From positions 4,464,001 to 4,528,000 of the forward strand of contig NZ_CP134779.1 in the NCBI RefSeq assembly GCF_031884435.1: a stretch of DNA of 64,000 bases, read 5' to 3'. A program made the position numbers and the translations under genes. Source of the DNA: Bosea sp. 685. GTDB taxonomy: Bacteria > Pseudomonadota > Alphaproteobacteria > Rhizobiales > Beijerinckiaceae. Below the pieces are notes generated by a model. That model did not search any database. It was given only the letters and a program-made list of their open reading frames with translations, and was not told the DNA's origin. Shown piece by piece: positions 19,633 to 28,151 of this stretch. Position 1 is the first letter of the stretch; each line of letters starts with the position of its first letter.

Positions 19633-20559
19633 ATGTTCGGCGTTCTCGAAGGCACCGGCGTCACGGTGCTCGACCCGCGTTTTCACCGCATCGTCCCCGG
19701 CTCCGCCCGCGTCGAGCGGCTCTGGACCGGCGCGCGCTGGTCGGAAGGGCCGGCCTGGTTCCCCGCCCACCACATGCTGGTCTGGTCCGACATCCCCAAT
19801 GACCGGATGCTGCGCTACGACGCGCTGACCGGCCAGGTCGGCGTCTTCCGCCAGCCGGCCCGGAACTCCAACGGCAACACGGTCGATCGCGAGGGCCGGC
19901 TCGTGACCTGCGAGCATGGCGGGCGGCAGGTGACGCGCACCGAGCATGACGGCTCCGTCACCGTGCTGGCGAGCCATTTCGACGGCAAGCGGCTGAACTC
20001 GCCCAATGACGTCGTGGTCAAGTCGGACGGCTCGATCTGGTTCACCGACCCCGATTACGGCATCCTCACCGATTACGAGGGCAACGCATCCGACAGCGAG
20101 ATCGGGCGTTGCAATGTCTACCGCATCGACCCGCACTCAGGCGCCGTGACCATCGTCACCGATGATTTCGTCAAGCCCAACGGCCTCGCCTTCTCCCTCG
20201 ACGAAAGCATCCTCTACATCGCCGATACCGGCGCGAGCCATGATCCCGCCAACGGCCCGCGCCATATCCGCGCCTGCCGGCTCGGCGCGGATGGCGCGAC
20301 GCTCGGGCGCTCCGAGATCTTCGCAACCTGCACGGCCGGCCTGTTCGACGGTTTCCGGCTCGATGCGACCGGCCGGATCTGGACCAGCGCGGCCGATGGC
20401 GTGCACATCTACCACCCTGACGGCACGCTGATCGGCAAGGTCGCGATCCCCGAGACCGTCGCCAACGTCGCCTGGGGCGGCCCCAAGCTCAACCGCCTGT
20501 TCATCTGCGGCACGACCTCGCTCTATGCGGTGATGACGCACACCAACGGCGCGCGCTGA
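19633..20559 (+). CDS. SMP-30/gluconolactonase family lactonase
   Basis: Six-bladed beta-propeller sugar lactonase of 308 aa. Metal ligands typical of SMP-30 are visible: Glu in RWSEGPAWF, Asn in LNSPNDVVVKSDGSIWFTDP, Asn in VKPNGLAFSLDESILYIADT, and Asp in GLFDGFRLDATGRIW. Such enzymes open aldonolactones in sugar oxidation. No sugar dehydrogenase lies beside it; its neighbours are a LysR regulator and a solute-binding protein, suggesting a small uptake-and-use unit. Confidence 0.9.
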   Translation: MFGVLEGTGVTVLDPRFHRIVPGSARVERLWTGARWSEGPAWFPAHHMLVWSDIPNDRMLRYDALTGQVGVFRQPARNSNGNTVDREGRLVTCEHGGRQVTRTEHDGSVTVLASHFDGKRLNSPNDVVVKSDGSIWFTDPDYGILTDYEGNASDSEIGRCNVYRIDPHSGAVTIVTDDFVKPNGLAFSLDESILYIADTGASHDPANGPRHIRACRLGADGATLGRSEIFATCTAGLFDGFRLDATGRIWTSAADGVHIYHPDGTLIGKVAIPETVANVAWGGPKLNRLFICGTTSLYAVMTHTNGAR

Positions 20560-20645
20560 GCGAGCGACCGAGCCACGGGTCGCCTCGCGGCTCGTGGCAT
20601 AGGCTTTGCTGAAGTGCATGCAGCTTCCCGCATAGAGGTGCATGC

Positions 20646-22235
20646 ATGTTCAAACGCTTGGCAATCACAGCCGCCCTCGCCCTTTCCATGGCCAGCGCGG
20701 CGCAGGCGGAATCGGTCGTCCGCTACGGCATCTCGCTCGCCGACATCCCGCTGACCTCGGGCCAGCCCGATCGCGGCGCCGGAGCTTATAAATTTACCGG
20801 CTACACGCTCTACGACCCGCTCGTCGCCTGGGAGATGGACATCGCCGACAGGCCGGGCAAGCTCGTGCCCGGGCTCGCGACCGAGTGGAAGGTCGACGCC
20901 AACGACCAGAAGAAATGGCTCTTCACCCTGCGCGAGGGCGTGAAATTCCATGATGGCAGCGCCTTCGATGCCAACGCCGTGGTCTGGAACCTCGACAAGG
21001 TCCTGGACGAGAAAGCCCCGCATTACGACCGCCGCCAGGCCGCCCAGGTCAAGCCGCGCCTGCCGTCGATCGCGAGCTACCGGGCGGTCGATGCGAAGAC
21101 CGTCGAGATCACCACCAAGGCGGTCGACTCGTTCTTCCCCTATCAGATGCTCTGGTTCCTGGTTTCGAGCCCGGCGCAATATGAGAAGCTCGGCAAGGAC
21201 TGGGACAAGTTCGCGCTGACGCCCTCGGGCACCGGCCCGTTCAAGCTCGATAAATTCGTGCCGCGCGAGCGCGCCGAGCTCGTCCGGAACCCGGATTACT
21301 GGAACAAGAACCGCCTCGCCAAGGTCGACCGCCTGATCCTTCTGCCGATCCCGGAGGTGCTGGCGCGCACCAATGCGCTGATCACCGGCCAGGTCGACCT
21401 GATCGAGACGCCGGCGCCCGACACCGTGCCGCGCCTCAAGCAGGCCGGCATGAGGATCGTCGAGAACGTCACGCCCCATGTCTGGAACTACCATCTCAGC
21501 GTGGCGCCAGGCTCGCCCTGGACGGATCTGCGCCTGCGCAAGGCGATGAACCTCGCCATCGACCGCAACGGCATCGTCGAATTGCTCAACGGCCTCGCCA
21601 AGCCGGCGGTCGGCCAGGTCGATCCGGCGAGCCCCTGGTTCGGCAAGCCGAATTTCCAGATCAAATACGATCCCGATGCCGCCAGGAAGCTGCTGGCCGA
21701 GGCCGGCTATTCCAAGGATAAGCCGCTGAAGGCGACCTTCGTCATCGCCCAGGGCGGCACCGGGCAGATGCAGTCGCTGCCGATGAACGAGTTCATCCAG
21801 CAGAACCTCAGGGATGTCGGCATCGAGCTCGACTTCAAGGTCGTCGAGCTCGAGGTGCTCTATACGCGCTGGCGCAAGGGCGCGAAGGACGAGATGAACG
21901 CCGATGTGACCTCGAACAACATCGCCTATGTCACCTCCGACCCGCTCTACGCGATCATCCGCTTCTTCCACTCCAACCAGGTTGCGCCGGTCGGCGTGAA
22001 CTGGGGAACGTGGTCGAGCCCGGCGGTCGACGCCTTGCTGGACGAGGCCAGCAAGACCTTCGACGTCGCCAAGCAGGATGAATTGCTGGCCAAGGCCCAT
22101 GCCCAGATCGTCGACGACGCCGTGCTGGTCTGGGTGGTGCACGACACCAACCCGCATGTGCTGTCCCCGAAGATCAAGAAGTTCGTGCTGGCCCAGCACT
22201 GGTTCCAGGACCTGACCACGATCGGGGTGGATTGA
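20646..22235 (+). CDS. DppA-like ABC transporter substrate-binding protein
   Basis: Periplasmic family-5 solute-binding protein of 529 aa. Signal peptide MFKRLAITAALALSMASA, cleaved near AQA-ES. Family signature segments: PGLATEWKVDANDQKKWLFTLREGVKFHDG, DANAVVWNLDKVLD, and LRKAMNLAIDRNGIVELLNG. It binds peptides or other polar solutes for a Dpp/Nik-type importer, but no permease or ATPase genes are adjacent. It is clearly paralogous to the product of 43400-45049. Confidence 0.92.
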   Translation: MFKRLAITAALALSMASAAQAESVVRYGISLADIPLTSGQPDRGAGAYKFTGYTLYDPLVAWEMDIADRPGKLVPGLATEWKVDANDQKKWLFTLREGVKFHDGSAFDANAVVWNLDKVLDEKAPHYDRRQAAQVKPRLPSIASYRAVDAKTVEITTKAVDSFFPYQMLWFLVSSPAQYEKLGKDWDKFALTPSGTGPFKLDKFVPRERAELVRNPDYWNKNRLAKVDRLILLPIPEVLARTNALITGQVDLIETPAPDTVPRLKQAGMRIVENVTPHVWNYHLSVAPGSPWTDLRLRKAMNLAIDRNGIVELLNGLAKPAVGQVDPASPWFGKPNFQIKYDPDAARKLLAEAGYSKDKPLKATFVIAQGGTGQMQSLPMNEFIQQNLRDVGIELDFKVVELEVLYTRWRKGAKDEMNADVTSNNIAYVTSDPLYAIIRFFHSNQVAPVGVNWGTWSSPAVDALLDEASKTFDVAKQDELLAKAHAQIVDDAVLVWVVHDTNPHVLSPKIKKFVLAQHWFQDLTTIGVD

Positions 22236-22240
22236 TCCCT

Positions 22241-22372
22241 TTTGTCATTCCGGGGCTTCGCGAAAGCGAAGAACCCGGAACCCACGACCGGGTGAGAGCT
22301 TGTGATCGGTTTGATCCCGCTCCGCCCGGTCGTGGGTTCCGGGTTCGGCCTTTGGCCGCCCCGGAATGACAG
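22241..22372. repeat. Family-D palindrome without a gene inside (D3)
   Basis: Left arm GTCATTCCGGGGCTTCGCG to GAACCCGGAACCCACGAC; right arm GTCGTGGGTTCCGGGTTC to GCCCCGGAATGACAG. Only about 40 bases separate the arms. The arm sequences match those flanking the GIY-YIG gene at 16580-16981, so this is a gene-less version of the same unit. It lies after the binding-protein gene and could also end its transcript. Confidence 0.88.
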
Positions 22373-22405
22373 GAGCGCCCGAACTGATGGGACAGATCTG
22401 CCGCC

Positions 22406-23515
22406 TCACCCCTTCGGCGGCTCCTCCTTCATCTTCGCCACGATGAACGGCATCGCCAAGCCGATCAGCAGGAAGCGCGTGAGATGGTGGGAGCCGACAT
22501 AGAGCGTGTCGAGCCCCATGGCGAAGGCGAGCATCGCCATCGCCTCGAGCCCGCCCGGCGCGAAAGCGGTCATCGCGCTGGCATAGGGCACGCCAGCCAG
22601 CTGGGCCGCCGGCCAGGCGAAGGCGAAGGCAACGGCGATCGAGACGAAGAAGCCGCCGACAGCAAGCGGGAACAATCCCAGAAGCTCCGGCCGGGGGATA
22701 TGCGCGATACGCCCTCCCATCGTGGAGCCCAGCAACACCAGCACGGCCGTCTGGATCTCGGGTGGCAATGTGCCGTGGACGAGCCCCGTACCGTGCAGGA
22801 CGGCGCTGGCGAAGGTCGCGCCGAACATCATCGGCGCCGCCATGCGCAGCCGCTCGAAGACGAGCCCGACCGCCAGGCCGCAGAGCAGCACGAACAGCAT
22901 CGTGTCGGCCCCGACGATATCGGCGGGCGGTGCCGGCGCCGCCGAATGGGCCCCGCTCAGCTGCATCGCGCCCGGGAGCAGCGCCACCAGGACAAGCAGG
23001 CGAAAGAGCTGAACGACCGAGATCCGGCCAATATTAGCGCCCTTCGCCTGCGCCACGGCCAGCACCGTCGCGAGCGCGCCCGGCGCCGAGGCGAGCAGGG
23101 CATCGATCCAGGACCAGCGCGCGACAAAGCGCAGATACGCCCCGGTCAGGATCATGATCGCCGCCATGCCGAGCAGAAGCACGACGAGCGAGGCCGGGTA
23201 GCGGGCAGCGGCGGCGAGCGCCTCGGGCGTCGCCGCCGAGCCGATGATCGTGCCGGACAGGAGCACCGTCGAATCGAACCACGACCGGCGCAGAACAGGG
23301 AGCGGGCGCAGGAAGGCAACCGTCGCGCTCAGCAGCATCGAACCTGACAGCCAGGCCGCAGGCGCGCCCAGCAGGGCGAAGGCGGCACCGCCAAGCCAGG
23401 CGATACCGATGGTCACGGCCTCACGACCCAGAACAGCCGGTCGCGTCGAGGGATAACCGAAAAGCGCCATCGCATCCACGACCGCGCCAAAAGCGGGCGG
23501 CTCCGGCGCACTCAT
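22406..23515 (-). CDS. AbrB-family (ammonia-monooxygenase-type) membrane permease
   Basis: Polytopic inner-membrane protein of 369 aa with about ten hydrophobic helices in two repeats, each containing the AbrB signature: LLGAPAAWLSGSMLLSATVAF in the first, and PMMFGATFASAVLHGTG with STMGGRIAHI in the second. TAFAPGGLEAMAMLAFAMG is typical of the C-terminal half. The family was named from a regulator of aidB in E. coli; members are thought to be transporters, with no defined substrate. The start at 23515 (MSAPEPPAFG) opens the conserved part; residues possible further upstream are not. Confidence 0.88.
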   Translation of the reverse strand: MSAPEPPAFGAVVDAMALFGYPSTRPAVLGREAVTIGIAWLGGAAFALLGAPAAWLSGSMLLSATVAFLRPLPVLRRSWFDSTVLLSGTIIGSAATPEALAAAARYPASLVVLLLGMAAIMILTGAYLRFVARWSWIDALLASAPGALATVLAVAQAKGANIGRISVVQLFRLLVLVALLPGAMQLSGAHSAAPAPPADIVGADTMLFVLLCGLAVGLVFERLRMAAPMMFGATFASAVLHGTGLVHGTLPPEIQTAVLVLLGSTMGGRIAHIPRPELLGLFPLAVGGFFVSIAVAFAFAWPAAQLAGVPYASAMTAFAPGGLEAMAMLAFAMGLDTLYVGSHHLTRFLLIGLAMPFIVAKMKEEPPKG

Positions 23516-23597
23516 GAACGCGGGGCGCGGCGAGGTCAATTTCGCCGCTGCGCCGGCAACGCAACGATACCCTGCAGCGAAAGCGCGCCGGCGCAAG

Positions 23598-23715
23598 AGC
23601 AGGATGCGAAAAAGTGGGAACCGGTTTTTCACATCCTGCTCTCACTCCTGGGATGAGAGACGGATTCAGATTTCCGACGGGATCACGACATGACCCCGTC
23701 TGACATCATCCGGCA
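23598..23715. repeat. Family-A repeat (A2)
   Basis: The first module is GAGCAGGATGCGAAAAAGTG through to CATCCTGCTC. The second is a hairpin framed by GAGAGACGGATTCAGA and ATCATCCGGCAC. The stem pairs TCCGACGGGATCA with TGACCCCGTCTGA. It abuts the stop codon of the aminotransferase gene. Confidence 0.85.
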
Positions 23716-24909
23716 CTAGCGCGCGGCGAGCGCCGTCTGGAGCCGCGCCACGACCTCGACGAGGTCGGACGCCTTGCGCGCGAAGCAGAGCCGCAAGCCG
23801 GTCTCGCCGCCCGGGCCGAAAGCGGTTCCCGGCGCGAGGCCGACATTGGCCTTGTCGACCAATTCGATCGCCAGCGCCCGCGAGTCGCTGCGGCCATCGA
23901 CGCTGAAGAACTGATAGAAGGCGCCATCGGGCGCCGCGAGCGAGACCCGGTTGGTCGCCAGCAAGCCCTCGGAGATGATCTTGCGGCCTTCGGCGGCACG
24001 CGCGATCTGCTGCGCGACGAAGGGTTCGCCCTCCTCGAGCGCGGCGATTGCCGCGCGCTGGACGAAAACCGGCGAGCCCGAGGTCGAATACTGGATCAGG
24101 TTCTCGATGACCTGGCCGAGCGCAGCGGGCGCCTCGATCCAGCCGACGCGCCAGCCGGTCATGGCCCAGTTCTTCGAGAAGGTCTGGACGAAGAGGACGC
24201 GGTCGTCGGGCTCCATCACGTCATGGAACGAGGCGGCGCGCGGGGAGCCGTCATAGACGAAGCGGGCATAGATCTCGTCGGCGATGATCCAGATGCCGTG
24301 CTTGCGGGCGAGCGCAAGCAGCGCGCCCATCTCCGCCTTCGTCGCGGTCCAGCCGGTGGGGTTGGCCGGCGAGTTGATCACCAGAGCGCGGGTCCTGGGC
24401 GTGATCGCGGCGGCGAGCTTGTCGAGATCGAGATTGAAGCGGCCATGCTCCAGATCCATCGGCACGCAGACGGCCTTGGCGCCGGCGATGCCGATCGCGG
24501 CGGCGAAGTTCGGCCAGGCCGGGGTCGGGATCACCAGTTCGTCGCCGGGGCCGGCGATCATGCGGACCGCGATCTGGACCGACTGCATGCCCGAGCCGGT
24601 GACGAAGAAGCGGTCGGAGGAGAAGGGCTGGCCGTAAAGCGCGGTGTGGTAGCGGGCGAGCGCCTCGCGCAATTCGGGGATGCCACGCTGCCAGGTGTAG
24701 AATGTCTCGCCATCGGCCAGCGACTTGTTGGCGGCGCGCGCGATGAAATCGGGCGTCGGAAGGTCGCCCTCGCCGACCCAGAGCGGGATCAAGCCCTGCT
24801 TGAGGCGGCCGTGATTGACCACCTCGACGATGCCGCTCTCGGGCGCGTTGCGGGCTTCGGGCCTCAGATCGGCGATCAGGCTGGCGCCCGGCAACGTCGT
24901 GGTGGTCAT
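23716..24909 (-). CDS. Class I/II PLP-dependent aminotransferase
   Basis: Fold-type I aminotransferase of 397 aa, near the aspartate/aromatic group. Substrate-side segment LPLWVGEGD-like at 42-50, the PLP aspartate in ADEIYARFVYDG (Asp211), INSPANPTGW, the Schiff-base Lys246 in TFSKNWAMTGWRVGW, and Arg near LRLCFARK that binds the substrate carboxylate. It stands alone between repeat A2 and mscL, so the amino acid handled cannot be deduced. Confidence 0.9.
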   Translation of the reverse strand: MTTTTLPGASLIADLRPEARNAPESGIVEVVNHGRLKQGLIPLWVGEGDLPTPDFIARAANKSLADGETFYTWQRGIPELREALARYHTALYGQPFSSDRFFVTGSGMQSVQIAVRMIAGPGDELVIPTPAWPNFAAAIGIAGAKAVCVPMDLEHGRFNLDLDKLAAAITPRTRALVINSPANPTGWTATKAEMGALLALARKHGIWIIADEIYARFVYDGSPRAASFHDVMEPDDRVLFVQTFSKNWAMTGWRVGWIEAPAALGQVIENLIQYSTSGSPVFVQRAAIAALEEGEPFVAQQIARAAEGRKIISEGLLATNRVSLAAPDGAFYQFFSVDGRSDSRALAIELVDKANVGLAPGTAFGPGGETGLRLCFARKASDLVEVVARLQTALAAR

Positions 24910-24986
24910 AAGCTGAACCTCGCGAAAGTGACCCGCTTTCCTTTAGCCGATAGCGGCGCGGGCAAGCATGAAATCGCGAGATCAGG

Positions 24987-25024
24987 TCGATCGGTCGCGG
25001 TGATGAATCGCCGCGACCGATCGA
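24987..25024 (-). terminator. Perfect hairpin downstream of mscL
   Basis: TCGATCGGTCGCGG (24987-25000) pairs exactly with CCGCGACCGATCGA (25011-25024) around a ten-base loop. It begins eight bases past the mscL stop. It has no strong U-tract, so termination strength is uncertain. Confidence 0.6.
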
Positions 25025-25031
25025 AGCATTG

Positions 25032-25451
25032 TCAGGCCGACTTCTTCTTCAAGAGGTCGCGGATTTCGGCGAGCAGGACGATATCCTCGGCCGGGGGAGC
25101 GGGCGGCGCCGGCTCGGTGGCCTTCGTGCGCTGCAGCCTGTTGATGCCCCGCACGACCAGGAACAGCACGAAGGCGATGATCAGGAAATTGATCGCCACG
25201 GTCACGAACGAACCATAGGCGAAGACCGCGCCCTGCTTCTTGGCCTCGACGAGGATGGGAGAGGTCACGGCCTTGTTGAGGCCGATGAAGTAGTTCGAGA
25301 AATCGACGCCGCCAAGCGCCCCGATGAAAGGCATGATCACGTCGCTGACCAGCGAATCGACGATCTTGCCGAAAGCCGCGCCGATGATCACGCCGATGGC
25401 GAGATCGACGACATTGCCCTTCAGTGCGAATTTCTTGAATTCCTCAAGCAT
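25032..25451 (-). CDS. mscL: Large-conductance mechanosensitive channel MscL
   Basis: Inner-membrane emergency channel opened by membrane tension, 139 aa. The N-terminal helix is [20 protein letters not shown], and the pore helix [21 protein letters not shown] is highly conserved. A second membrane span ([19 protein letters not shown]) leads to a cytoplasmic tail with [16 protein letters not shown]. Usual family length. A perfect hairpin follows the gene. Confidence 0.97.
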   Translation of the reverse strand: MLEEFKKFALKGNVVDLAIGVIIGAAFGKIVDSLVSDVIMPFIGALGGVDFSNYFIGLNKAVTSPILVEAKKQGAVFAYGSFVTVAINFLIIAFVLFLVVRGINRLQRTKATEPAPPAPPAEDIVLLAEIRDLLKKKSA

Positions 25452-25574
25452 GGTCTGCCCCCTTCTTGTGGCTGTCTTGCTCGCGGCGCGCGTTAGCTCC
25501 GTGCCGAAGCTGAAACGCTAACGGAGTCGCGCGGGCGTTAGAAGACCCCGCTCGCCGTAAAGTTGCAGCCTGCA

Positions 25575-25650
25575 CAGATACCTAGAGGCCGCTCCATGAT
25601 CACGAGGCCGTTCCGACTCGTCATGGCCGCCCTTGTGGCGAGGCCTCCAC
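25575..25650. repeat. Left half of a split D/E composite repeat
   Basis: CCATGATCACGAGGCCGTTC and CGTCATGGCCGCCCTTGTGG match the left half of the composite at 7800-7855. The match stops at 25650, where the motif-delimited gene array begins. The right half of such an element reappears at 28241. CGCCCTTGTGGCGAG (25628-25642) is repeated at 28243-28257. Confidence 0.75.
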
Positions 25651-25688
25651 CGCAACCGACACAAAGCCGGAAAGCTGCCGTTCTGGGG

Positions 25689-25712
25689 GGCAGCTGTGGG
25701 TCGAAAGCGGAC
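25689..25712 (+). repeat. Array motif copy a
   Basis: 24-nt motif with the invariant core GGGTCGAAAGCGGAC. Only 48 bases separate it from copy b, and no gene lies between. See the array finding. Confidence 0.85.
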
Positions 25713-25760
25713 CAAGCTACCCTGCATTCATCTAAAAGGCAGATGGCCGCAGCAGAGCAT

Positions 25761-25784
25761 GTCGGCTATGGGTCGAAAGCGGAC
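25761..25784 (+). repeat. Array motif copy b
   Basis: GTCGGCTAT then GGGTCGAAAGCGGAC. Ends two bases before the stop codon of the first array gene. Confidence 0.88.
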
Positions 25785-25785
25785 C

Positions 25786-26145
25786 TCAGCGCTCGAAGCC
25801 AATGTATGCGATAAGATCGCATAATGACCCAGATGTTGGCCCCGCATCCTCGCGAGCATCCCGAACACTGGCAGCACAGGCCGAAACCCACAGGAGCACA
25901 AGGCGCTCCCCCTCAGGATGGGGGCTTCGTGAGCGAATGGAGACAGGGTCAGTGGTTAGGAGTGATAATCGGTCCCCGTTTGCGGTCAGAGCCGTTCCCT
26001 CTCCGTCTCGGACCCACCAATCTTCAAGGTGTCGGCAGGCGTCATCGGGTGTGCGGAAGACCAACACATCACCCGGGATTTCCTCTGAGTGACTCTCATT
26101 AACGAGGGTTACGTCACGAAGATTGAAGTGAGGCACATTCTGCAT
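25786..26145 (-). CDS. Array gene 1, small hypothetical protein
   Basis: 119 aa, not recognised with certainty. It starts MQNVPHFNLRDVTLVNES and has a hydrophilic, domain-like middle: DVLVFRTPDDACRHLEDWWV then RDGEGTALTANGDRL, which resembles small immunity-like or regulatory proteins. No signal peptide or membrane segment. The stop lies two bases from motif b, and motif c lies just upstream of the start, so the gene occupies exactly one motif-to-motif interval. It is divergent from array gene 2. Confidence 0.6.
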   Translation of the reverse strand: MQNVPHFNLRDVTLVNESHSEEIPGDVLVFRTPDDACRHLEDWWVRDGEGTALTANGDRLSLLTTDPVSIRSRSPHPEGERLVLLWVSACAASVRDAREDAGPTSGSLCDLIAYIGFER

Positions 26146-26172
26146 TCGTCCAAATTGACGTCCACCACTGGC

Positions 26173-26196
26173 TTCTGCAACGGGTCGAAAGCGCTC
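26173..26196 (+). repeat. Array motif copy c
   Basis: TTCTGCAAC then GGGTCGAAAGCGCTC. It lies between the divergent starts of array genes 1 and 2. Confidence 0.85.
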
Positions 26197-26226
26197 ATTA
26201 AGCGCCTTAGCCTACGATCCGAACTC

Positions 26227-26568
26227 ATGAAGGAGTTTTACCAGCCCGCGTCAGACTTTCTCGTCATGGCCGCCAATGGCGAGATCCCGCTCACGGGAAG
26301 CGAGTTTGCCGACGCAAACCTGTGCAGACTGCTGGATCACACAAGCGACAGCGATCTGTCCAACCGCGATTGGGCAACCTTCCTACTCGCGCACGCTGAT
26401 GTCGATGTAGCGGAGGTCACTATTGCTCTCCATCGGTGCTTGGAAGACGAAAACGAGAGCGTTCAAGAAGAGGCAATGGTGGGGCTGGCCCGACGTCACG
26501 ACCTGACAGCGCTTCCACGACTGCATGACTGGTTGCGGCAGGGGGGCATTATCGCGAATGATCCTTGA
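26227..26568 (+). CDS. Array gene 2, HEAT-like hypothetical protein
   Basis: 113 aa. The C-terminal half reads like HEAT/PBS-lyase-type helical repeats: VAEVTIALHRCLEDENESVQ then EEAMVGLARRHDLTALPRL. The N-terminal part (MKEFYQPASDFLVMAANGE) is not recognised. The ATG at 26227 is chosen because the frame further upstream runs through motif c. Bounded by motif c upstream and motif g downstream. Lower GC than the flanking chromosome. Confidence 0.62.
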   Translation: MKEFYQPASDFLVMAANGEIPLTGSEFADANLCRLLDHTSDSDLSNRDWATFLLAHADVDVAEVTIALHRCLEDENESVQEEAMVGLARRHDLTALPRLHDWLRQGGIIANDP

Positions 26569-26694
26569 GGCTGCTGCGGAATTCGCTGAACCGTCGCTGT
26601 GCCAATCTCTCAAATACGTCAAGCAATCGGCCGATGAACTTAAGCTTCATCTCCTTTGGGAAGAGGCTTACGACAAGTGCAGCTGCGCAAAGAC

Positions 26695-26718
26695 GTCGGC
26701 TTAGGGTCGGGACCGGAC
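26695..26718 (+). repeat. Array motif copy g (degenerate)
   Basis: GTCGGCTTA then GGGTCGGGACCGGAC: same length and position pattern, with changes in the last third. It separates the convergent ends of array genes 2 and 3. Confidence 0.65.
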
Positions 26719-26732
26719 CAGACAATCTGTCG

Positions 26733-27164
26733 TCATCGGCTCTGTGAACGCACTGCGAGTAGCAAGGCGCCGATAGCAATGATGCCTAACAGCATTGCAA
26801 GATATACCAGCCTAGGGTCAGGGAAACGCCGCTCGGGCCAATCTTTGTCCTCGGCCCAGCGTCCAGCGGTAATTGCTGCATGCAACTGCGCTAGTGTTAT
26901 TGGTCGACATCGGGCGAGAATTCGCCGCTTCATCGGCAAAAGGGTTAGAAGCTCACCCTCACTGGGGGCGTAATCTGTCCAACGCAGATCGGAAAAATCG
27001 GTCCCATAACGGCGATTGATCTCTAGCAGAAGCTCCGGGAAATCATCTCCCATTATCCCCAGATCGTGAACCACCCGGGTCTCACCATGCAGGGTGCAAA
27101 CGTCGCACGGAGATGCGTGCTCCGCGACAAGTGATCTCAGCTCCTCAAAGGTTGGCGTCTGCAC
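26733..27164 (-). CDS. Array gene 3, DUF1493-like protein with C-terminal membrane anchor
   Basis: 143 aa from a GTG start. Residues 30-75 resemble the acyl-carrier-like fold of DUF1493: VVHDLGIMGDDFPELLLEI then RRYGTDFSDLRWTDY. The serine that carries phosphopantetheine in real carrier proteins is absent. One hydrophobic segment at 119-138 (LVYLAMLLGIIAIGALLLAV) would anchor it, leaving the domain in the cytoplasm. It occupies the interval from motif g to motif d. Function unknown; the DUF1493 call is by eye. Confidence 0.65.
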   Translation of the reverse strand: MQTPTFEELRSLVAEHASPCDVCTLHGETRVVHDLGIMGDDFPELLLEINRRYGTDFSDLRWTDYAPSEGELLTLLPMKRRILARCRPITLAQLHAAITAGRWAEDKDWPERRFPDPRLVYLAMLLGIIAIGALLLAVRSQSR

Positions 27165-27233
27165 GTCTCGCCTCGCGTAAATCTCAGACGATACCCGGAT
27201 CGCTTTTTGTCGCTTCGATAGCCAATTGGTGAT

Positions 27234-27257
27234 GTCCGCAACGGGTCGAGAGCGGCC
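27234..27257 (+). repeat. Array motif copy d
   Basis: GTCCGCAAC then GGGTCGAGAGCGGCC. It lies between the start of array gene 3 and the end of array gene 4. Confidence 0.85.
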
Positions 27258-27275
27258 GGCTCAATCGGCCGAGCG

Positions 27276-27548
27276 CTATAGATGTATTTTGATGCATCCC
27301 GGCGTATCGCATTTCATGCTTCCCACGAGCGGCGCACGATACTCATAGGTGACGGTACCGCTGCAAAGCGGGCAAGGAGCTTGCGAGACGAAGCGCTGAT
27401 GGGCACGCTCGCGCTCGAATTGCTTACGCAGTTCGTTGACCGGGGCCATCAACGCATCAAAGCGCTTTAGAATCTCGGGGTTTGTTAGACTGGCCCCAGC
27501 GTTGATCTCAGATAAGCAGTCCAAAAGCGCCTTTAGGTTCTCTGACAT
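27276..27548 (-). CDS. Array gene 4, small zinc-ribbon-like protein
   Basis: 90 aa. An N-terminal helical part (MSENLKALLDCLSEINAG to about residue 50, charged and coiled-coil-like) is followed by four cysteines arranged as a zinc ribbon: Cys59 and Cys62 in CPLC, Cys80 and Cys85 in CDTPGC. GGTGGCGAG precedes the ATG. Not assigned to a family. It occupies the interval from motif d to motif e. Confidence 0.65.
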   Translation of the reverse strand: MSENLKALLDCLSEINAGASLTNPEILKRFDALMAPVNELRKQFERERAHQRFVSQAPCPLCSGTVTYEYRAPLVGSMKCDTPGCIKIHL

Positions 27549-27611
27549 CTCGCCACCGATCTACCGCCGAACCAGCGGTAGCGAGTACTACTCCTAGAAG
27601 ACTGCTCGGAC

Positions 27612-27635
27612 GTCCGCAACGGGTCGGAAACAGAC
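27612..27635 (+). repeat. Array motif copy e
   Basis: GTCCGCAAC then GGGTCGGAAACAGAC. It lies between the divergent starts of array genes 4 and 5. Confidence 0.85.
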
Positions 27636-27694
27636 ATTGCGCTTCCAGCATGCTATCTCCCGCGCCCCAAAAGACTTTCTCATGTGGGGTACGC

Positions 27695-28147
27695 ATGGAT
27701 GACGACAGCGAACACCGAGTGTCGGGTTTTTCGCCAATCGTGGAATTGAATGCTCTAGTCCCATGGGGCGATACGCCATCGGACATTGGCGACATCATAA
27801 ACATATCATACGGAGGCGCGACGGGATGGAGGCTGATAATCGAATATTCGGTTCGTCGTGATTCAAGTCTATGGGTCATTTTCGAAAATATCACGAGTTT
27901 TAGATCTCAAGACGAGGGCGAGATATATTATTATTGGCGTATACGACACGACGAGGGCGTTCAGCCGGCTTTTGCCTACGAGATTGATCGCAGTCCATAC
28001 CTAAATGAAATAAATCTAGGTATAATGGGTCAGGTATCTCAAGCGCATCGACTTCGCCATTTCTTGATTGGCGGCCTTAACACCATTGTTGAAGTTATCG
28101 CTTTTGACCGCCCGAGCATCGCCCTCGCGAAGCCATGCCTTTCTTGA
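27695..28147 (+). CDS. Array gene 5, hypothetical protein
   Basis: 150 aa, not recognised. Beta-rich, with aromatic stretches such as GWRLIIEYSVRRDSSLWVIF and GEIYYYWRIRHDEG; no signal peptide. The most AT-rich gene of the window, with codons such as ATA, AGA and TTA that neighbouring genes avoid, which suggests foreign origin. The ATG at 27695 is chosen; the frame extends 15 codons upstream without support. The stop lies five bases from motif f. Confidence 0.65.
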   Translation: MDDDSEHRVSGFSPIVELNALVPWGDTPSDIGDIINISYGGATGWRLIIEYSVRRDSSLWVIFENITSFRSQDEGEIYYYWRIRHDEGVQPAFAYEIDRSPYLNEINLGIMGQVSQAHRLRHFLIGGLNTIVEVIAFDRPSIALAKPCLS

Positions 28148-28151
28148 GCTA

